Under the pieces are notes generated by a model. The model saw only the letters and a program-made list of their open reading frames with translations, did no database searches and had not been told where the DNA came from. A stretch of 64,000 nucleotides of DNA, from the NCBI GenBank assembly GCA_963701205.1, contig OY969575.1:682001-746000 (forward strand). The letters are read 5' to 3'. Both the position numbers and the translations under genes were made by a program. Of this stretch, positions 44,799-53,787 are shown piece by piece. Positions within the stretch are counted from its first letter, which is position 1. Each line of letters begins with the position of its first letter. This DNA comes from JALZKA01 sp963701205 (lineage in GTDB: Bacteria > Actinomycetota > Thermoleophilia > Solirubrobacterales > 70-9).

Positions 44799-46151
44799 TT
44801 GAGCAAGGACACCATCTCGATAACGGACAACCGAACCGGCGAGGCATACGAACTTGAGGTCACCGACGGAACGGTGAAGGCGATGGACCTGCGCCAGATC
44901 AAGACCTCCGAGGACGACTTCGGCCTGATGACGTATGACCCGGCGTTCACCAACACCGCATCCTGCCGCTCCGCGATCACATACATCGACGGCGAGGCCG
45001 GCATCCTGGAGCACCGTGGGATCCCAATCGACCAGCTTTGCGAGAGCTCGAGCTTCCTTGAGGTCGCCTTCCTCCTGATCTACGGCACCCTGCCGACGCA
45101 GCCGCAGCTTGACAGGTGGGTCTTCGACATCACCCACCACACGTTCGTTCACGAAAACATCAAACAGTTCGTCGAAGGCTTCCGCTACGACGCGCACCCG
45201 ATGGGCATGCTCTTGGCCGGGGTCGGTGCCCTTTCCACCTTCTACCCGCACGCCAAGGACCTGGGCGATCACGAAGAGCGCTACATGGCTGCGATGCGCC
45301 TGCTGGCAAAGGTCCCAACCCTCGCCGCCTTCTCCTACCGCCACAACCGCGGGCTGCCCTACGTCTATCCCGACAACGACCTGAGCTATTCCGAGAACTT
45401 CCTCTCGATGATGTTCAAGATGACGGAGATCAAGTACGAGCCCGACCCGCGGCTCTCAAAAGCGCTCGACGTCCTCTTCATCCTGCACGCCGATCACGAA
45501 CAGAACTGCTCGACGAACGCGGTGCGCGCGGTCGGCTCGTCACAGGTCGATCCCTACTCGGCGGTTGCCGCCGGGGTCGCAGCGCTCTACGGCCCGCTTC
45601 ACGGCGGAGCCAACGAGGCCGTTCTGAAGATGCTGCGCCGAATCGAGTCGGTCGAAAACATTCCCGACTTTCTCGAGGGCGTCAAGAAGCGCGAAGAAAA
45701 GCTGATGGGCTTCGGGCATCGCGTGTACAAGAATTACGACCCGCGCGCCCGGATCATCCGCAAGCATGTCGATGAGGTGCTTGAGGCCACCGAGCACAAC
45801 CCGCTGGTCGAGATCGCATCCGAACTGGAAAAACGGGCACTTGACGACGAGTTCTTCACCTCGCGCAAGCTCTACCCGAACGTCGATTTCTACTCGGGCT
45901 TGATCTACGAGGCGCTCGACATCCCGTCCGAGATGTTCACGGTGATCTTCGCGATCCCCCGGACCGCCGGCTGGATCGCCCAGTGGCTTGAGATGATCGA
46001 TGATCCCGAGCAGAAGATCGCCCGCCCGCGCCAGATCTACACGGGCGCCCGTGAGGCCAGCTACGTGCCGATGGCCGACCGTTCTGCCGAGCCCGAGAAG
46101 ATCACCAACGAGCAGCTGCGGCGCCCGATCAAGAGCCGCCGCGGCGCCTAG
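44799..46151 (+). CDS. gltA: Citrate synthase
   Basis: Condenses acetyl-CoA and oxaloacetate; 450 residues. TTG 44799 follows AAAGGA at 44787-44792. HADHEQNCSTNAVRAVGSS, GPLHGGANEAVLKML and FGHRVYKNYDPRARII carry the catalytic His and substrate-binding residues; the N-terminal beta-rich part (ISITDNRTGEAYELEV) is that of the longer, hexameric-type bacterial enzyme. Two small unknown genes follow closely and may share the transcript. The TCA cycle is also represented by Kgd and aconitase in this window. Confidence 0.95.
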   Translation: MSKDTISITDNRTGEAYELEVTDGTVKAMDLRQIKTSEDDFGLMTYDPAFTNTASCRSAITYIDGEAGILEHRGIPIDQLCESSSFLEVAFLLIYGTLPTQPQLDRWVFDITHHTFVHENIKQFVEGFRYDAHPMGMLLAGVGALSTFYPHAKDLGDHEERYMAAMRLLAKVPTLAAFSYRHNRGLPYVYPDNDLSYSENFLSMMFKMTEIKYEPDPRLSKALDVLFILHADHEQNCSTNAVRAVGSSQVDPYSAVAAGVAALYGPLHGGANEAVLKMLRRIESVENIPDFLEGVKKREEKLMGFGHRVYKNYDPRARIIRKHVDEVLEATEHNPLVEIASELEKRALDDEFFTSRKLYPNVDFYSGLIYEALDIPSEMFTVIFAIPRTAGWIAQWLEMIDDPEQKIARPRQIYTGAREASYVPMADRSAEPEKITNEQLRRPIKSRRGA

Positions 46152-46171
46152 CCATCGCCTACAGGCTGACG

Positions 46172-46489
46172 GTGCGAAAAGGGCCGCAGGTCGAGCGCGA
46201 GCGCTTTGACGACCTCGAAGCAGCGCTAATCGCGCTCGAGCACCGCGCCGCAGAGATCCGCGATGCCGGACCGCTTGAGCCCCGCAAGATGTTTCGCGAA
46301 TTCGAGGCCGCCAAGCAGGTGGCGGGCCGCGTTGAGATCTCGACCGGAGGCCTGATTCGCCGCGGCACCGACGCCGGCATCGACGTGATGGGCGACGGTG
46401 CATTCGTAGCGTTTAAGGGTGGACTACGCCGAGCCGAGCTCGACCCGGCGCTCGATCCGATTGACGCCGTGCGGCAGGCTCTGGCGTGA
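46172..46489 (+). CDS. Hypothetical protein, 105 aa
   Basis: Not recognised. GTG 46172 is the first usable start, though coding character (AYRLT before it) suggests the true N-terminus may lie a few codons upstream. FDDLEAALIALEHRAAEI is a helix; GRVEISTGGLIRRGTDAGIDVMGDG reads as beta-strands. No membrane segment. Overlaps the next gene by four bases (GTGA), so both are probably translated together after citrate synthase. Confidence 0.55.
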   Translation: MRKGPQVERERFDDLEAALIALEHRAAEIRDAGPLEPRKMFREFEAAKQVAGRVEISTGGLIRRGTDAGIDVMGDGAFVAFKGGLRRAELDPALDPIDAVRQALA

Positions 46490-46800
46490 GCGACGAGGGT
46501 GCGATCCCGAAGGGCAGCTACGCAGCCGGCACCAAGGCCCGCCTGCCGCGCGGTGCCGAGGAGCCGATTCGCGTCTACATCAACGGGGTCGAGCAACCTC
46601 GCGGCGACGTTTGGGACATCCTCCCTGGCGGGATTGCCTTCACGCGGCCGATCATCAAGGAAACCGTGACCCGGGGACGCTGGCTGGCGATGTACCTAGG
46701 GCTGTTCGGGAGCTACCGCCTGAACGAGACGGTGGACATTGAATATCGCTTGGGCGGCGAACCAAAGCTGGCGGCTGACGTCGAAATCGTTGACAGATGA
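46486..46800 (+). CDS. Hypothetical protein, 104 aa
   Basis: Not recognised. GTG 46486 overlaps the stop of the previous gene. The protein appears all-beta and soluble (RVYINGVEQPRGDVWDILPG, ETVDIEYRLGG) with one aromatic stretch, RWLAMYLGLFGSYR. It lies in a small cluster after citrate synthase with no clear functional link. Confidence 0.55.
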   Translation: MSDEGAIPKGSYAAGTKARLPRGAEEPIRVYINGVEQPRGDVWDILPGGIAFTRPIIKETVTRGRWLAMYLGLFGSYRLNETVDIEYRLGGEPKLAADVEIVDR

Positions 46801-46888
46801 ACCACCAGGCGGGTAGTGTTCGGCAGTAGTTCGCATTGTCTGACGGTTTTGGGGTAAACGCAGCGGTTTGGCATAAGGGGAGGTAGCC

Positions 46889-47794
46889 ATGAGAATTCGT
46901 TTTCTGCTTGTCGGAGCGGCGTTTCTGATCGCGATCCCGGTTGCGCTCGCGGCCAGGGCATCCTTCGCGATTCCGTACCCAGGTTCGGACGACAAGCTGC
47001 TGCTCGAGCTCCGCGGCGATGGTTTTTTTGACGCCTACCAACCGCCAGACGAGTACAACGATGACTGCGCCCTTGGCGACCTCGGCGGCGAGACGATCGA
47101 CGACGTCGGCTTCACCCCGGCATCTGATGTTCGCTCGGAGGGAGCCTCTGACGATGCCTTCGACGGCGGCCTGGTGCTCTGGGTCAGGAACGGCAACAAG
47201 CTGGGCGTCTTCGAGGATCCGAACAGCAAGGGCAACCTGAACGGCAACACACTCAAGGTCGGACCTGACAACGTCGGCGGCCTGAAGGTCACCCGCACCG
47301 AGCGGGTCTTCCCGAACCTGGTGGCATTGCGCTCACTGATCAAGCTCCAGAACAGGAGCAAGAGCAAGGCGGCCAAGCGCACGATCATCTGGGACTCCGA
47401 CTTGGGCGCGGATGACGACGAGGTGAGCCGCGCGTCAAGCAACGGCTCTGCCAATCTCGCCGACAACGACCGCTGGATGGTGTTCGCGGACTCCGACAGT
47501 TCCCCATCCGACGCGGTGGGCACCTTCGTCCTCTACGGCAAGGGTGCGAGCCACACCACGAAGGTGTTCAACCCCGTCGCGGACGCCGACAGCTGTATCT
47601 CGTTCAAGATCAAGGTTCGGATTCCGCCCGACAGCGTTCGGTACCTGCTCTTCTTCACCGAGGTACACGACGCAGTAGATGTGGCCGAAGCGAAACAGGC
47701 CGCCGCACGCTACAACGCCCGCCAACCAGCAAAGGTGCTCAAGGGTCTCAGCGGAAAGGTGAAGAAGAACGTTCTGAACTGGGACCTGGGTTAG
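46889..47794 (+). CDS. Secreted protein of unknown function, 301 aa
   Basis: GGGGAGG seven bases before ATG 46889 is an excellent ribosome site. The N-terminus is a signal peptide (FLLVGAAFLIAIPVALAA). The mature protein is acidic and beta-rich: DDKLLLELRGDGFFDAYQPP, TIIWDSDLGADDDEV and RYLLFFTEVHDAVDVAEA. No catalytic motif, repeat or anchor is seen. The Asp-rich stretch could bind calcium, but this is a guess. Confidence 0.72.
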   Translation: MRIRFLLVGAAFLIAIPVALAARASFAIPYPGSDDKLLLELRGDGFFDAYQPPDEYNDDCALGDLGGETIDDVGFTPASDVRSEGASDDAFDGGLVLWVRNGNKLGVFEDPNSKGNLNGNTLKVGPDNVGGLKVTRTERVFPNLVALRSLIKLQNRSKSKAAKRTIIWDSDLGADDDEVSRASSNGSANLADNDRWMVFADSDSSPSDAVGTFVLYGKGASHTTKVFNPVADADSCISFKIKVRIPPDSVRYLLFFTEVHDAVDVAEAKQAAARYNARQPAKVLKGLSGKVKKNVLNWDLG

Positions 47795-47803
47795 GTTCCC
47801 GGC

Positions 47804-48802
47804 TCAGCCAAGCCCGGTCAGCGTCGCGACCCGATCGCGGTGCTGGCTGGGAGTGCCGAGCAGCTGGGCCGAGACGCGCGCGCGCTTCAGGAAGAAGTGG
47901 ATGTCGTGCTCCCACGTAAAGCCGATCCCGCCCAGCGTCTGGATCGCGTTGTGGGTGACCTGGCAGGCGGCATCCGAGGCGCGCGCCTTGGCCATCGACG
48001 ACGCCAGCGGCAGCGCATCCGGGTTGGCGTCCGCGCACCACGCCGCGTAATAGACGAGCGAGCGCGCCTCCTCGACATCCCAGAGCATCTCGGCCAACCG
48101 GTGCGAGACGGCCTGGTAGGCGCCGATCGGCCGTCCGAACTGCTCGCGCTCCTTTGCGTAGGCGCAAGCAATATCCAGAGCGCGGGCCGCGACACCGACC
48201 AACTCTGCCGATAGCGCAACCGCCCCGGCATCCACCGCGGCCGCAATATCGCCGGGCAAGGGGTCGCCGACTTCGGCGCTGGCGCGAAAGTAGGCGCGAG
48301 TGGTGTCGATCAGCGGGATCTCATCAAGCGTGACGTCGTCGGCCTCGACGATGCGGCCGCCGTCGCCGTCGTTGAGAACCACAAGCGCCGCGCCGCGGGC
48401 AGCGCCCACGATCGGCTCGGCGTCAGGCGTGAAGGCCGCCGCGCCGCGGGATTCGCCCGAGGCAATCCCAGGCAACCAACGCTGCTTCTGCTCGTCCGAC
48501 CCGGCTGCGGAGATCAGGGTTCCAGCAAGCGCATTCGAGATCAGCGGACTCGGGGCGAGCGCGTAGCCCATTTCCTCGAGCAGGATCACTAGCTCAATCA
48601 CGCCCAGGCCAAGGCCCCCGTATTCCTCCTCGATCGCGATCCCCGGCCAGCCCAATCCCGCCACCTGGCTCCAAAGGTCATCGTCGTACGGCTGCCCCGA
48701 CTCGGCCAGCTCGCGCACCTTCTCAGGCTTGAACCGCGACGCCAGGAAGTCGCGCGCCGTCGATTTGATTTCTTGCTGTTCGTCTGAAAAAGCGAAGTCC
48801 AT
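47804..48802 (-). CDS. Acyl-CoA dehydrogenase, small partner subunit
   Basis: Protein of 332 residues with the ACAD fold but a reduced middle region. DFAFSDEQQEIKSTARDFL and EEEYGGLGLGVIELVILLEEMG are the N-domain, and EREQFGRPIGAYQAVSHRLAEM with QTLGGIGFTWEHDIHFFLKR the C-domain. The IEGGT/YEGT loop with the catalytic base is absent here and present in the adjacent upstream gene, a split seen in heteromeric actinobacterial ACADs acting on steroid-type CoA thioesters. Nine bases separate the two genes. Confidence 0.86.
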   Translation of the reverse strand: MDFAFSDEQQEIKSTARDFLASRFKPEKVRELAESGQPYDDDLWSQVAGLGWPGIAIEEEYGGLGLGVIELVILLEEMGYALAPSPLISNALAGTLISAAGSDEQKQRWLPGIASGESRGAAAFTPDAEPIVGAARGAALVVLNDGDGGRIVEADDVTLDEIPLIDTTRAYFRASAEVGDPLPGDIAAAVDAGAVALSAELVGVAARALDIACAYAKEREQFGRPIGAYQAVSHRLAEMLWDVEEARSLVYYAAWCADANPDALPLASSMAKARASDAACQVTHNAIQTLGGIGFTWEHDIHFFLKRARVSAQLLGTPSQHRDRVATLTGLG

Positions 48803-48811
48803 TGCGTACCC

Positions 48812-49951
48812 CTACCTCAACTTCGGCAGGCCAAGGACCCGCTCCGCCACGATGTTCTTCAGCACGTCGGTCGTGCCGCCCTCGATCGAGTTCGCCCGCG
48901 AGCGCAGGAAGCGATAGGCCCAAAGGGATTCCTTTGAAAGCGCCTCGATCCCGCCAACCTCGACCGCCAGCTCGCTCATCGCCTGGCTTGTCGATGACCA
49001 CTGCAGCTTTGCGATCGACCCCTCGGGCCCCGGAATCCCGACCTTCATGGTCTGGGTCAGGGCGCGCATCGCGCCCAGTCGTAGGCCCTCGATCCCGATC
49101 TTCAGGCGCGCGACCTTGTCACGGACGACGGGGTCGTCGCCGCGCCCGCGCTCGTTGGCCAGCGCCACGAGCTCGTCAAGGGCGTTCGCCAGGCCTAGGG
49201 CCGCCGAGGCGCCGAGTCCGGCGCGCTCGTTCATCAGCGTGGTGATCGCGACCATCCAGCCGTTGCCCACGCCGCCAACCACGTTCTCGTCCGGCACCCA
49301 CGCGTTCTCGATGAAGAGCTCGTTGAACTCGGCTTCGCCCGTGATCTGGCGTAGCGGCCTGACCTCGATCTCGTCCTGCTCCATATCCATCAGGAAGTAG
49401 GTCAGACCCTTGTGCTTGGCCGCCTCGGAATCGGAGCGGGCAACGAGCATGCACCACTTCGCCTCGTGCGCGAACGTCGTCCAGACCTTTTGCCCGGTGA
49501 TGCGCCAGCCACCATCTTCCTTGACGGCTTTGGTCTTGAGCGACGCCAGATCCGAGCCGGATTCGGGCTCGGAGAAGCCCTGGCACCAGATTTCTTCGGC
49601 CGAAAGGATCGGCTCGAGGAAGCGCTCTTTTTGCTGCTCGGTTCCGTGGGCGATGACGACAGGCCCGCCCATGACCAGACCGAGCACGTTGGCCGGTCGC
49701 GGCGCCTTGGCGCGAGCCAGCTCCTCGCCAAAGATCGATTGCTCGATCAGCGTCGCGCCGCGGCCGCCGTACTCCTTAGGCCAGGAGACGCCCGCCCAGC
49801 CAGCCGTATGAAGCTTGCGTTGCCACTCGCGCTCGAACTCAAACTGGACCTGGTCCCCCCCTGTGGGCGCTGGGCCAGGGTGATTGTCGGCAAGCCATTG
49901 GCGTAGCTCGTCGCGAAAGGCCGTCTCATCTTCAGTGAGGGAAAGATCCAT
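48812..49951 (-). CDS. Acyl-CoA dehydrogenase, catalytic-type subunit
   Basis: Protein of 379 residues. DLSLTEDETAFRDELRQWL begins the N-domain; WPKEYGGRGATLIEQSIFGEEL, GFSEPESGSDLASL (FAD motif) and WRITGQKVWTTFAHEAKW (beta domain) follow. The C-domain ends with RANSIEGGTTDVLKNIVAER, where the catalytic Glu is expected. With the shorter partner directly downstream it probably forms a heterotetramer, as for FadE pairs of mycobacteria. Substrate unknown; bulky ring-containing acyl-CoAs are likely for such pairs. Confidence 0.88.
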   Translation of the reverse strand: MDLSLTEDETAFRDELRQWLADNHPGPAPTGGDQVQFEFEREWQRKLHTAGWAGVSWPKEYGGRGATLIEQSIFGEELARAKAPRPANVLGLVMGGPVVIAHGTEQQKERFLEPILSAEEIWCQGFSEPESGSDLASLKTKAVKEDGGWRITGQKVWTTFAHEAKWCMLVARSDSEAAKHKGLTYFLMDMEQDEIEVRPLRQITGEAEFNELFIENAWVPDENVVGGVGNGWMVAITTLMNERAGLGASAALGLANALDELVALANERGRGDDPVVRDKVARLKIGIEGLRLGAMRALTQTMKVGIPGPEGSIAKLQWSSTSQAMSELAVEVGGIEALSKESLWAYRFLRSRANSIEGGTTDVLKNIVAERVLGLPKLR

Positions 49952-49983
49952 AAGCGGCCGCGGACTCTACACTCGCGCAAGAG

Positions 49984-50271
49984 ATGAGCGCGACCGTTCT
50001 CATCGTCGCAGCCGGTGTCCTGCTTATTTTGCTGAGCTTGGCGGCCGCGCGCGCCGACGCGCGCAAGCCGCCGACCAAACGCCAATCGTTCTCCCGCGAT
50101 CAGATGGAGCGGGCGATGGCCACTCAGGCAGAGGTCGAGGAAAGCGACATCGAGCAGATGATGGACGCGCAGGCGGCGCTGCGGCAAAAGACCGGCAGGC
50201 CGCCGCTAGGCGACGAGTTGGCCGACGAGGCCTTGGGCCTCGGTTCCGATGACGATCAATCGACTGCGTAG
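49984..50271 (+). CDS. Small membrane-anchored hypothetical protein, 95 aa
   Basis: Not recognised. ATG 49984, divergent from the ACAD pair by 32 bases. One N-terminal helix (TVLIVAAGVLLILLSLAAA) then a charged, probably cytosolic helix region (DQMERAMATQAEVEESDIEQ) and an acidic tail. The stop overlaps the convergent UbiA-family gene by 16 bases. Confidence 0.6.
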   Translation: MSATVLIVAAGVLLILLSLAAARADARKPPTKRQSFSRDQMERAMATQAEVEESDIEQMMDAQAALRQKTGRPPLGDELADEALGLGSDDDQSTA

Positions 50272-51119
50272 AGGACGATAAACGCCGAGATCACATACGA
50301 GACGCCGGCGAAGATCACACCGGGATCCCGGGCCAGGATCGCCGCAGTCGAGCGCGTGTCCTGGCGGTCGTAGATCAAGTACAGGTAGCGGAAGATGCCG
50401 TAGAGGACCGACGGCGCAGTCGCCAGCATCTTCGACCCGGCAAACGGCGAATCCACCGCGTAGAGGATGTAGGCGAGGATCGCCGTGGCGGTCACCATCG
50501 CGATCATCTGGTCCAGGAACGGAAGCGAGTAATGCTCCAGAACGGGCCGCGTCTCGGCATCGCCGGCGCCTTCCAGGATCGCCTCCTGGCGGCGCTTGGT
50601 AAATCCCAGAAACAGCGCGAGCATCGCGGTACAGACCAAGAGGAACTCCGACGCCGTGGCATCAACGGCTTCGGCACCGGCGACCACTCGCAGGATGAAG
50701 AGGCCGGAGATCGTCATCACGTCGAGGATCACCAAACGTTTCAGCCAGACCGAGTAGGCGGCAGTGATCGCGGCGTAGGCGCCGACCAGGCCCGCGACCC
50801 CGACCGAGACGGTGGCCGCAGGCAGCAAAACCGCGAACGCCCCAAGCCCGACGGCCGCCGTCACGGCAGTCTCGGCCGACAGCGCGCCACTGGCGATCGC
50901 CCGGTGGCGCTTGTCGGGATGGCGCCGGTCGTGCGTGCGGTCGCGGAGGTCGTTGAAGAGGTAACCGGCGCTGGCGATCGCGCAAAAGGCAACGAAGGTG
51001 ATCGCCGCGTCGGCAAGCGCCGCGCCATCGTCGAACTGGCGCGAGAAGACGACGCCCGCGAAGACGAGGACGTTCTTGACCCACTCCTGGGGCCGCATTG
51101 CGCTGAGCAGCGGCTTCAT
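50256..51119 (-). CDS. Decaprenyl-phosphate phosphoribosyltransferase-like (UbiA family)
   Basis: Polytopic membrane prenyltransferase of 287 residues from ATG 51119. MRPQEWVKNVLVFAGVVFS is the typical N-terminus, NDLRDRTHDRRHPDKRHR holds the N-D-x-x-D-x-x-x-D metal/pyrophosphate motif, and WLKRLVILDVMTISGLFILR the second conserved block. Mycobacterial Rv3806c-type enzymes join decaprenyl phosphate to phosphoribosyl pyrophosphate for cell-wall arabinose. It follows the AGPS-like gene by 86 bases, so its link to that lipid cluster may be only positional. Confidence 0.84.
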   Translation of the reverse strand: MKPLLSAMRPQEWVKNVLVFAGVVFSRQFDDGAALADAAITFVAFCAIASAGYLFNDLRDRTHDRRHPDKRHRAIASGALSAETAVTAAVGLGAFAVLLPAATVSVGVAGLVGAYAAITAAYSVWLKRLVILDVMTISGLFILRVVAGAEAVDATASEFLLVCTAMLALFLGFTKRRQEAILEGAGDAETRPVLEHYSLPFLDQMIAMVTATAILAYILYAVDSPFAGSKMLATAPSVLYGIFRYLYLIYDRQDTRSTAAILARDPGVIFAGVSYVISAFIVLYAVD

Positions 51120-51205
51120 GACCCAATCGTGACCGATATCGATGCCCGAGCGCGCCTGCGGACTCGCCGGTGAACGCACATCGCCAGCCCTCTCCGCCGT
51201 GCAGG

Positions 51206-52777
51206 CTACGGATCGATCAGGACTCCTGGGTTGAGGATCGCCGCGGGATCGAGCTCGCGCTTGGCTGCGGCGATGGCGCGCGCGAACGGATCCGGCCGCT
51301 GGCGGTCATACCAGGGCCGGTGATCGCGGCCGACAGCGTGGTGGTGGGTGATCGTGCCACCGGCGCTGATCAGAGCCTCCGACACAGCCGCCTTGACCTC
51401 GTCCCATTGGGCAACCTCGGAGCCGCGCCGGGCGGGCGCCAGAACCGTGAAGTACGGCGCAGGGCCGTCGGAATAGACGTGGGTAAAGCGGCAGCTCACC
51501 TTTGCCGGGGCACCCACGGCCGCCCGGGCCGCGTCGACAACGGCGGCGTGGAGCGCCTCGAAGCGATCCCAGGTAATCGCCGTCTCAAAGGTTTCCGAGA
51601 CGACACCCAAGCGGGCCAGGGCATCGCGCAGGTAGGGCATCGCAAGGAAGGCGTCACGCCAGGCGCCAACCGAATCACCCTGCTTTCCGGCAGGGGCCTG
51701 CGCCTGACCCCCGTGGGCAGCAACGACCTGAAGCGCAAGATCCAGGTCGGCCTCAACGTCGTGGTGGGCGGATTCGAAGCCGAGCATCAGCATCGCCTTG
51801 CCCTCGGGACCGGCCTGGTTGAACTGCGATTCGACCGGATCGAGCAGCCGACAGTTCGCCGGGTCAAGTCCGGACTGTGACAGCTCCAGCACGGCGGCCA
51901 CACCGGCCGCAAACGAGTCGAACGCGACCGCGCGCGCGGCCTTGAAAGTCGGCCGCGGGCGAACCCGCACCCAGGCTCGGGTGATGACGCCCAGGATTCC
52001 CTCGGATCCGATCAGCATGCGGTCGGGGCTGGGGCCGGCACCCGACCCGGGCAGACGCCGCGACTCCCAGGCCCCCGTCGGGGTGATCGCGCGAACTGAC
52101 TGGACGAGGTCGTCAACGTGCGTTTGGCGAGTCGCAAAGTGCCCCCCGGCCCGGGTCGCAACCCAGCCGCCCAGCGTCGAGAACTCAAACGACTGCGGGT
52201 AGCAGCGCATAGTCAGACCGTGCTCGCCAAGCTGCCGCTCAAGCGCGGGGCCGGTTGCCCCAGCCTCGATCGACGCGGCTTGCGAGTCGACGTCCACCTC
52301 GAGCAGACGGTCCAGCGAACGCAGATCGATGGTCACCACGCCCGGATACTCGCCGGGCATGCGCGGCTCGATGCCACCGCAGACCGAGGTGCCGCCGCCA
52401 AAGGGGATCGCTGCAATCCCCTCCGCCGAACACCAATCAAGGAGCCGCCCGACATCGGCCTCGCCGGCCGGGGTCGCGACAAGATCGGGAACGTGTTCGA
52501 ACTCGCCGCGCATACCGCGGACAACGTCCCGGTAGGCCTTCCCCAGCGAACGCGATACCCGCTCGTAGCGGTCGTCGCTGACGATTGCGGCCAGCGAATC
52601 CGGCGGCTTGATCCGCGGCGGACTTACCACGACCGAGTCCAGCTCGACCGGGTCCTCCGGCGCCTGGGCGTCAAAGCCGAGTCGGTCCTTGACCATCGGC
52701 GCCATCGCCGCGAGCGCCGCGCGATCAAGCTCGCGACTCTCGTGCCCCCAACCCCAATGCTTTAGGCGGTCGGCCAT
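51206..52777 (-). CDS. agpS: Alkylglycerone-phosphate synthase-like FAD enzyme
   Basis: FAD-linked oxidase-fold enzyme of 523 residues from ATG 52777, resembling AgpS, which exchanges the acyl group of acyl-DHAP for a fatty alcohol to form the ether bond. Evidence: the N-terminal LKHWGWGHES, PFGGGTSVCGG (FAD pyrophosphate loop), STLGGWVATRAGGHFATR, GSEGILGVITRA, and GGTITHHHAVGRDHRPW, which contains the His cluster characteristic of AgpS. Upstream in the same direction lie a short SDR (13-base gap) and a fatty-acyl-CoA reductase that would supply fatty alcohol. A generic D-lactate-type oxidase is less likely because of the HHH motif and N-terminus. Confidence 0.84.
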   Translation of the reverse strand: MADRLKHWGWGHESRELDRAALAAMAPMVKDRLGFDAQAPEDPVELDSVVVSPPRIKPPDSLAAIVSDDRYERVSRSLGKAYRDVVRGMRGEFEHVPDLVATPAGEADVGRLLDWCSAEGIAAIPFGGGTSVCGGIEPRMPGEYPGVVTIDLRSLDRLLEVDVDSQAASIEAGATGPALERQLGEHGLTMRCYPQSFEFSTLGGWVATRAGGHFATRQTHVDDLVQSVRAITPTGAWESRRLPGSGAGPSPDRMLIGSEGILGVITRAWVRVRPRPTFKAARAVAFDSFAAGVAAVLELSQSGLDPANCRLLDPVESQFNQAGPEGKAMLMLGFESAHHDVEADLDLALQVVAAHGGQAQAPAGKQGDSVGAWRDAFLAMPYLRDALARLGVVSETFETAITWDRFEALHAAVVDAARAAVGAPAKVSCRFTHVYSDGPAPYFTVLAPARRGSEVAQWDEVKAAVSEALISAGGTITHHHAVGRDHRPWYDRQRPDPFARAIAAAKRELDPAAILNPGVLIDP

Positions 52778-52790
52778 CCCCGGCCTCGGT

Positions 52791-53705
52791 TCAATCGGGT
52801 TTCCGGCGATCGCCGGTGCCAGGCACGAGCTTGTAGGCAGCGTTGAAGAGCGCGTCATGCACCTTCGGGGCGAACTCGTAGGAGATCTCAACCATCCGGC
52901 CGCTGGTGGTCGACTGCTTCTTCGGGCGATTGACGATTGCCTTCGCAACCATTGTCGCGGCCTCATCCGTGGAGATCGACGGCAAGTTGTTGTAGAAGCC
53001 TGTCGGCGCGATCATCGGCGTTCGCACGAGCGGCATATAGACGGCCGTGATCGCCACGCCGTTGTCGACGATCTCCGAGGCGATCGAGCGCGAGAACGCA
53101 TCGAGCGCGGCCTTCGAAGCGAGGTAGGCGGAAAAGCGCGGCGTGTTGTACTGGAGTCCCTGCGTCGAGATATTGATGATGTGGCCGCTGCGCCGCTCGC
53201 GCATCCCGGGCAGGACCTTCAAGATCAAGGCGACCGCGCCAAGGTAGTTGAGCTCGATCGTCCGCTCGTAGTCGTGCAGGCGGTCGTACGAGTTGGCGAC
53301 CGAGCGGCGGATCGAGCGCCCGGCGTTGTTGACCAGGATGTCGACGCCGCCATGTTCAGCTAGCACCTCGTCGGCCATCCGCCCGATCTCCTCGCTGGAG
53401 GCCAGGTCGCAGGGATGAACGTGGGCCTCGCCGCCCGCGTCGACGATCTCGCTGCGTACCGACTCAAGCTTTTCCCGGGTCCGGGAAACCAGCAGGACCC
53501 GGCCACCGTTATGGGCCACCCGGCGCGCCGTGGCCTCGCCGATTCCTGACGAGGCGCCGGTCACAAGCACGACCTTGCCCTCCACCGCGCCGCGCAGGGA
53601 GCGGTCGCGAAACGGATTGGGAACGGGAAGGTTGCGGGGGATCCCGCCCGCGACGCGGGCTACGCGACGCGCGCGATCGGATCCGGTGGGCGATTGCTCA
53701 GCCAT
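52791..53705 (-). CDS. SDR oxidoreductase, paralogue of the FAR C-terminal domain
   Basis: Classical short-chain dehydrogenase of 304 residues from ATG 53705. VVLVTGASSGIGEATARRVA is the NADP motif, NNAGRS the N-A-G motif, and RFSAYLASKAALDAFSRS the Tyr-x-x-x-Lys segment. The region starting FRDRSLRGAVEGK is very similar to the second half of the neighbouring reductase (FKDRSLAGAVAGK), including DILVNNAGRSIRRSVA and PLVRTPMIAPT. It could reduce a fatty aldehyde or alkyl-DHAP. It lies between the FAR and AGPS-like genes. Confidence 0.88.
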   Translation of the reverse strand: MAEQSPTGSDRARRVARVAGGIPRNLPVPNPFRDRSLRGAVEGKVVLVTGASSGIGEATARRVAHNGGRVLLVSRTREKLESVRSEIVDAGGEAHVHPCDLASSEEIGRMADEVLAEHGGVDILVNNAGRSIRRSVANSYDRLHDYERTIELNYLGAVALILKVLPGMRERRSGHIINISTQGLQYNTPRFSAYLASKAALDAFSRSIASEIVDNGVAITAVYMPLVRTPMIAPTGFYNNLPSISTDEAATMVAKAIVNRPKKQSTTSGRMVEISYEFAPKVHDALFNAAYKLVPGTGDRRKPD

Positions 53706-53787
53706 CGCCCACAACGCTACACGCGTGGTGCCGAAGCCAGCACTTCTAGGGCGGCAAACGCCAACCCCGAGTTCGCCCCAGCCCCCG

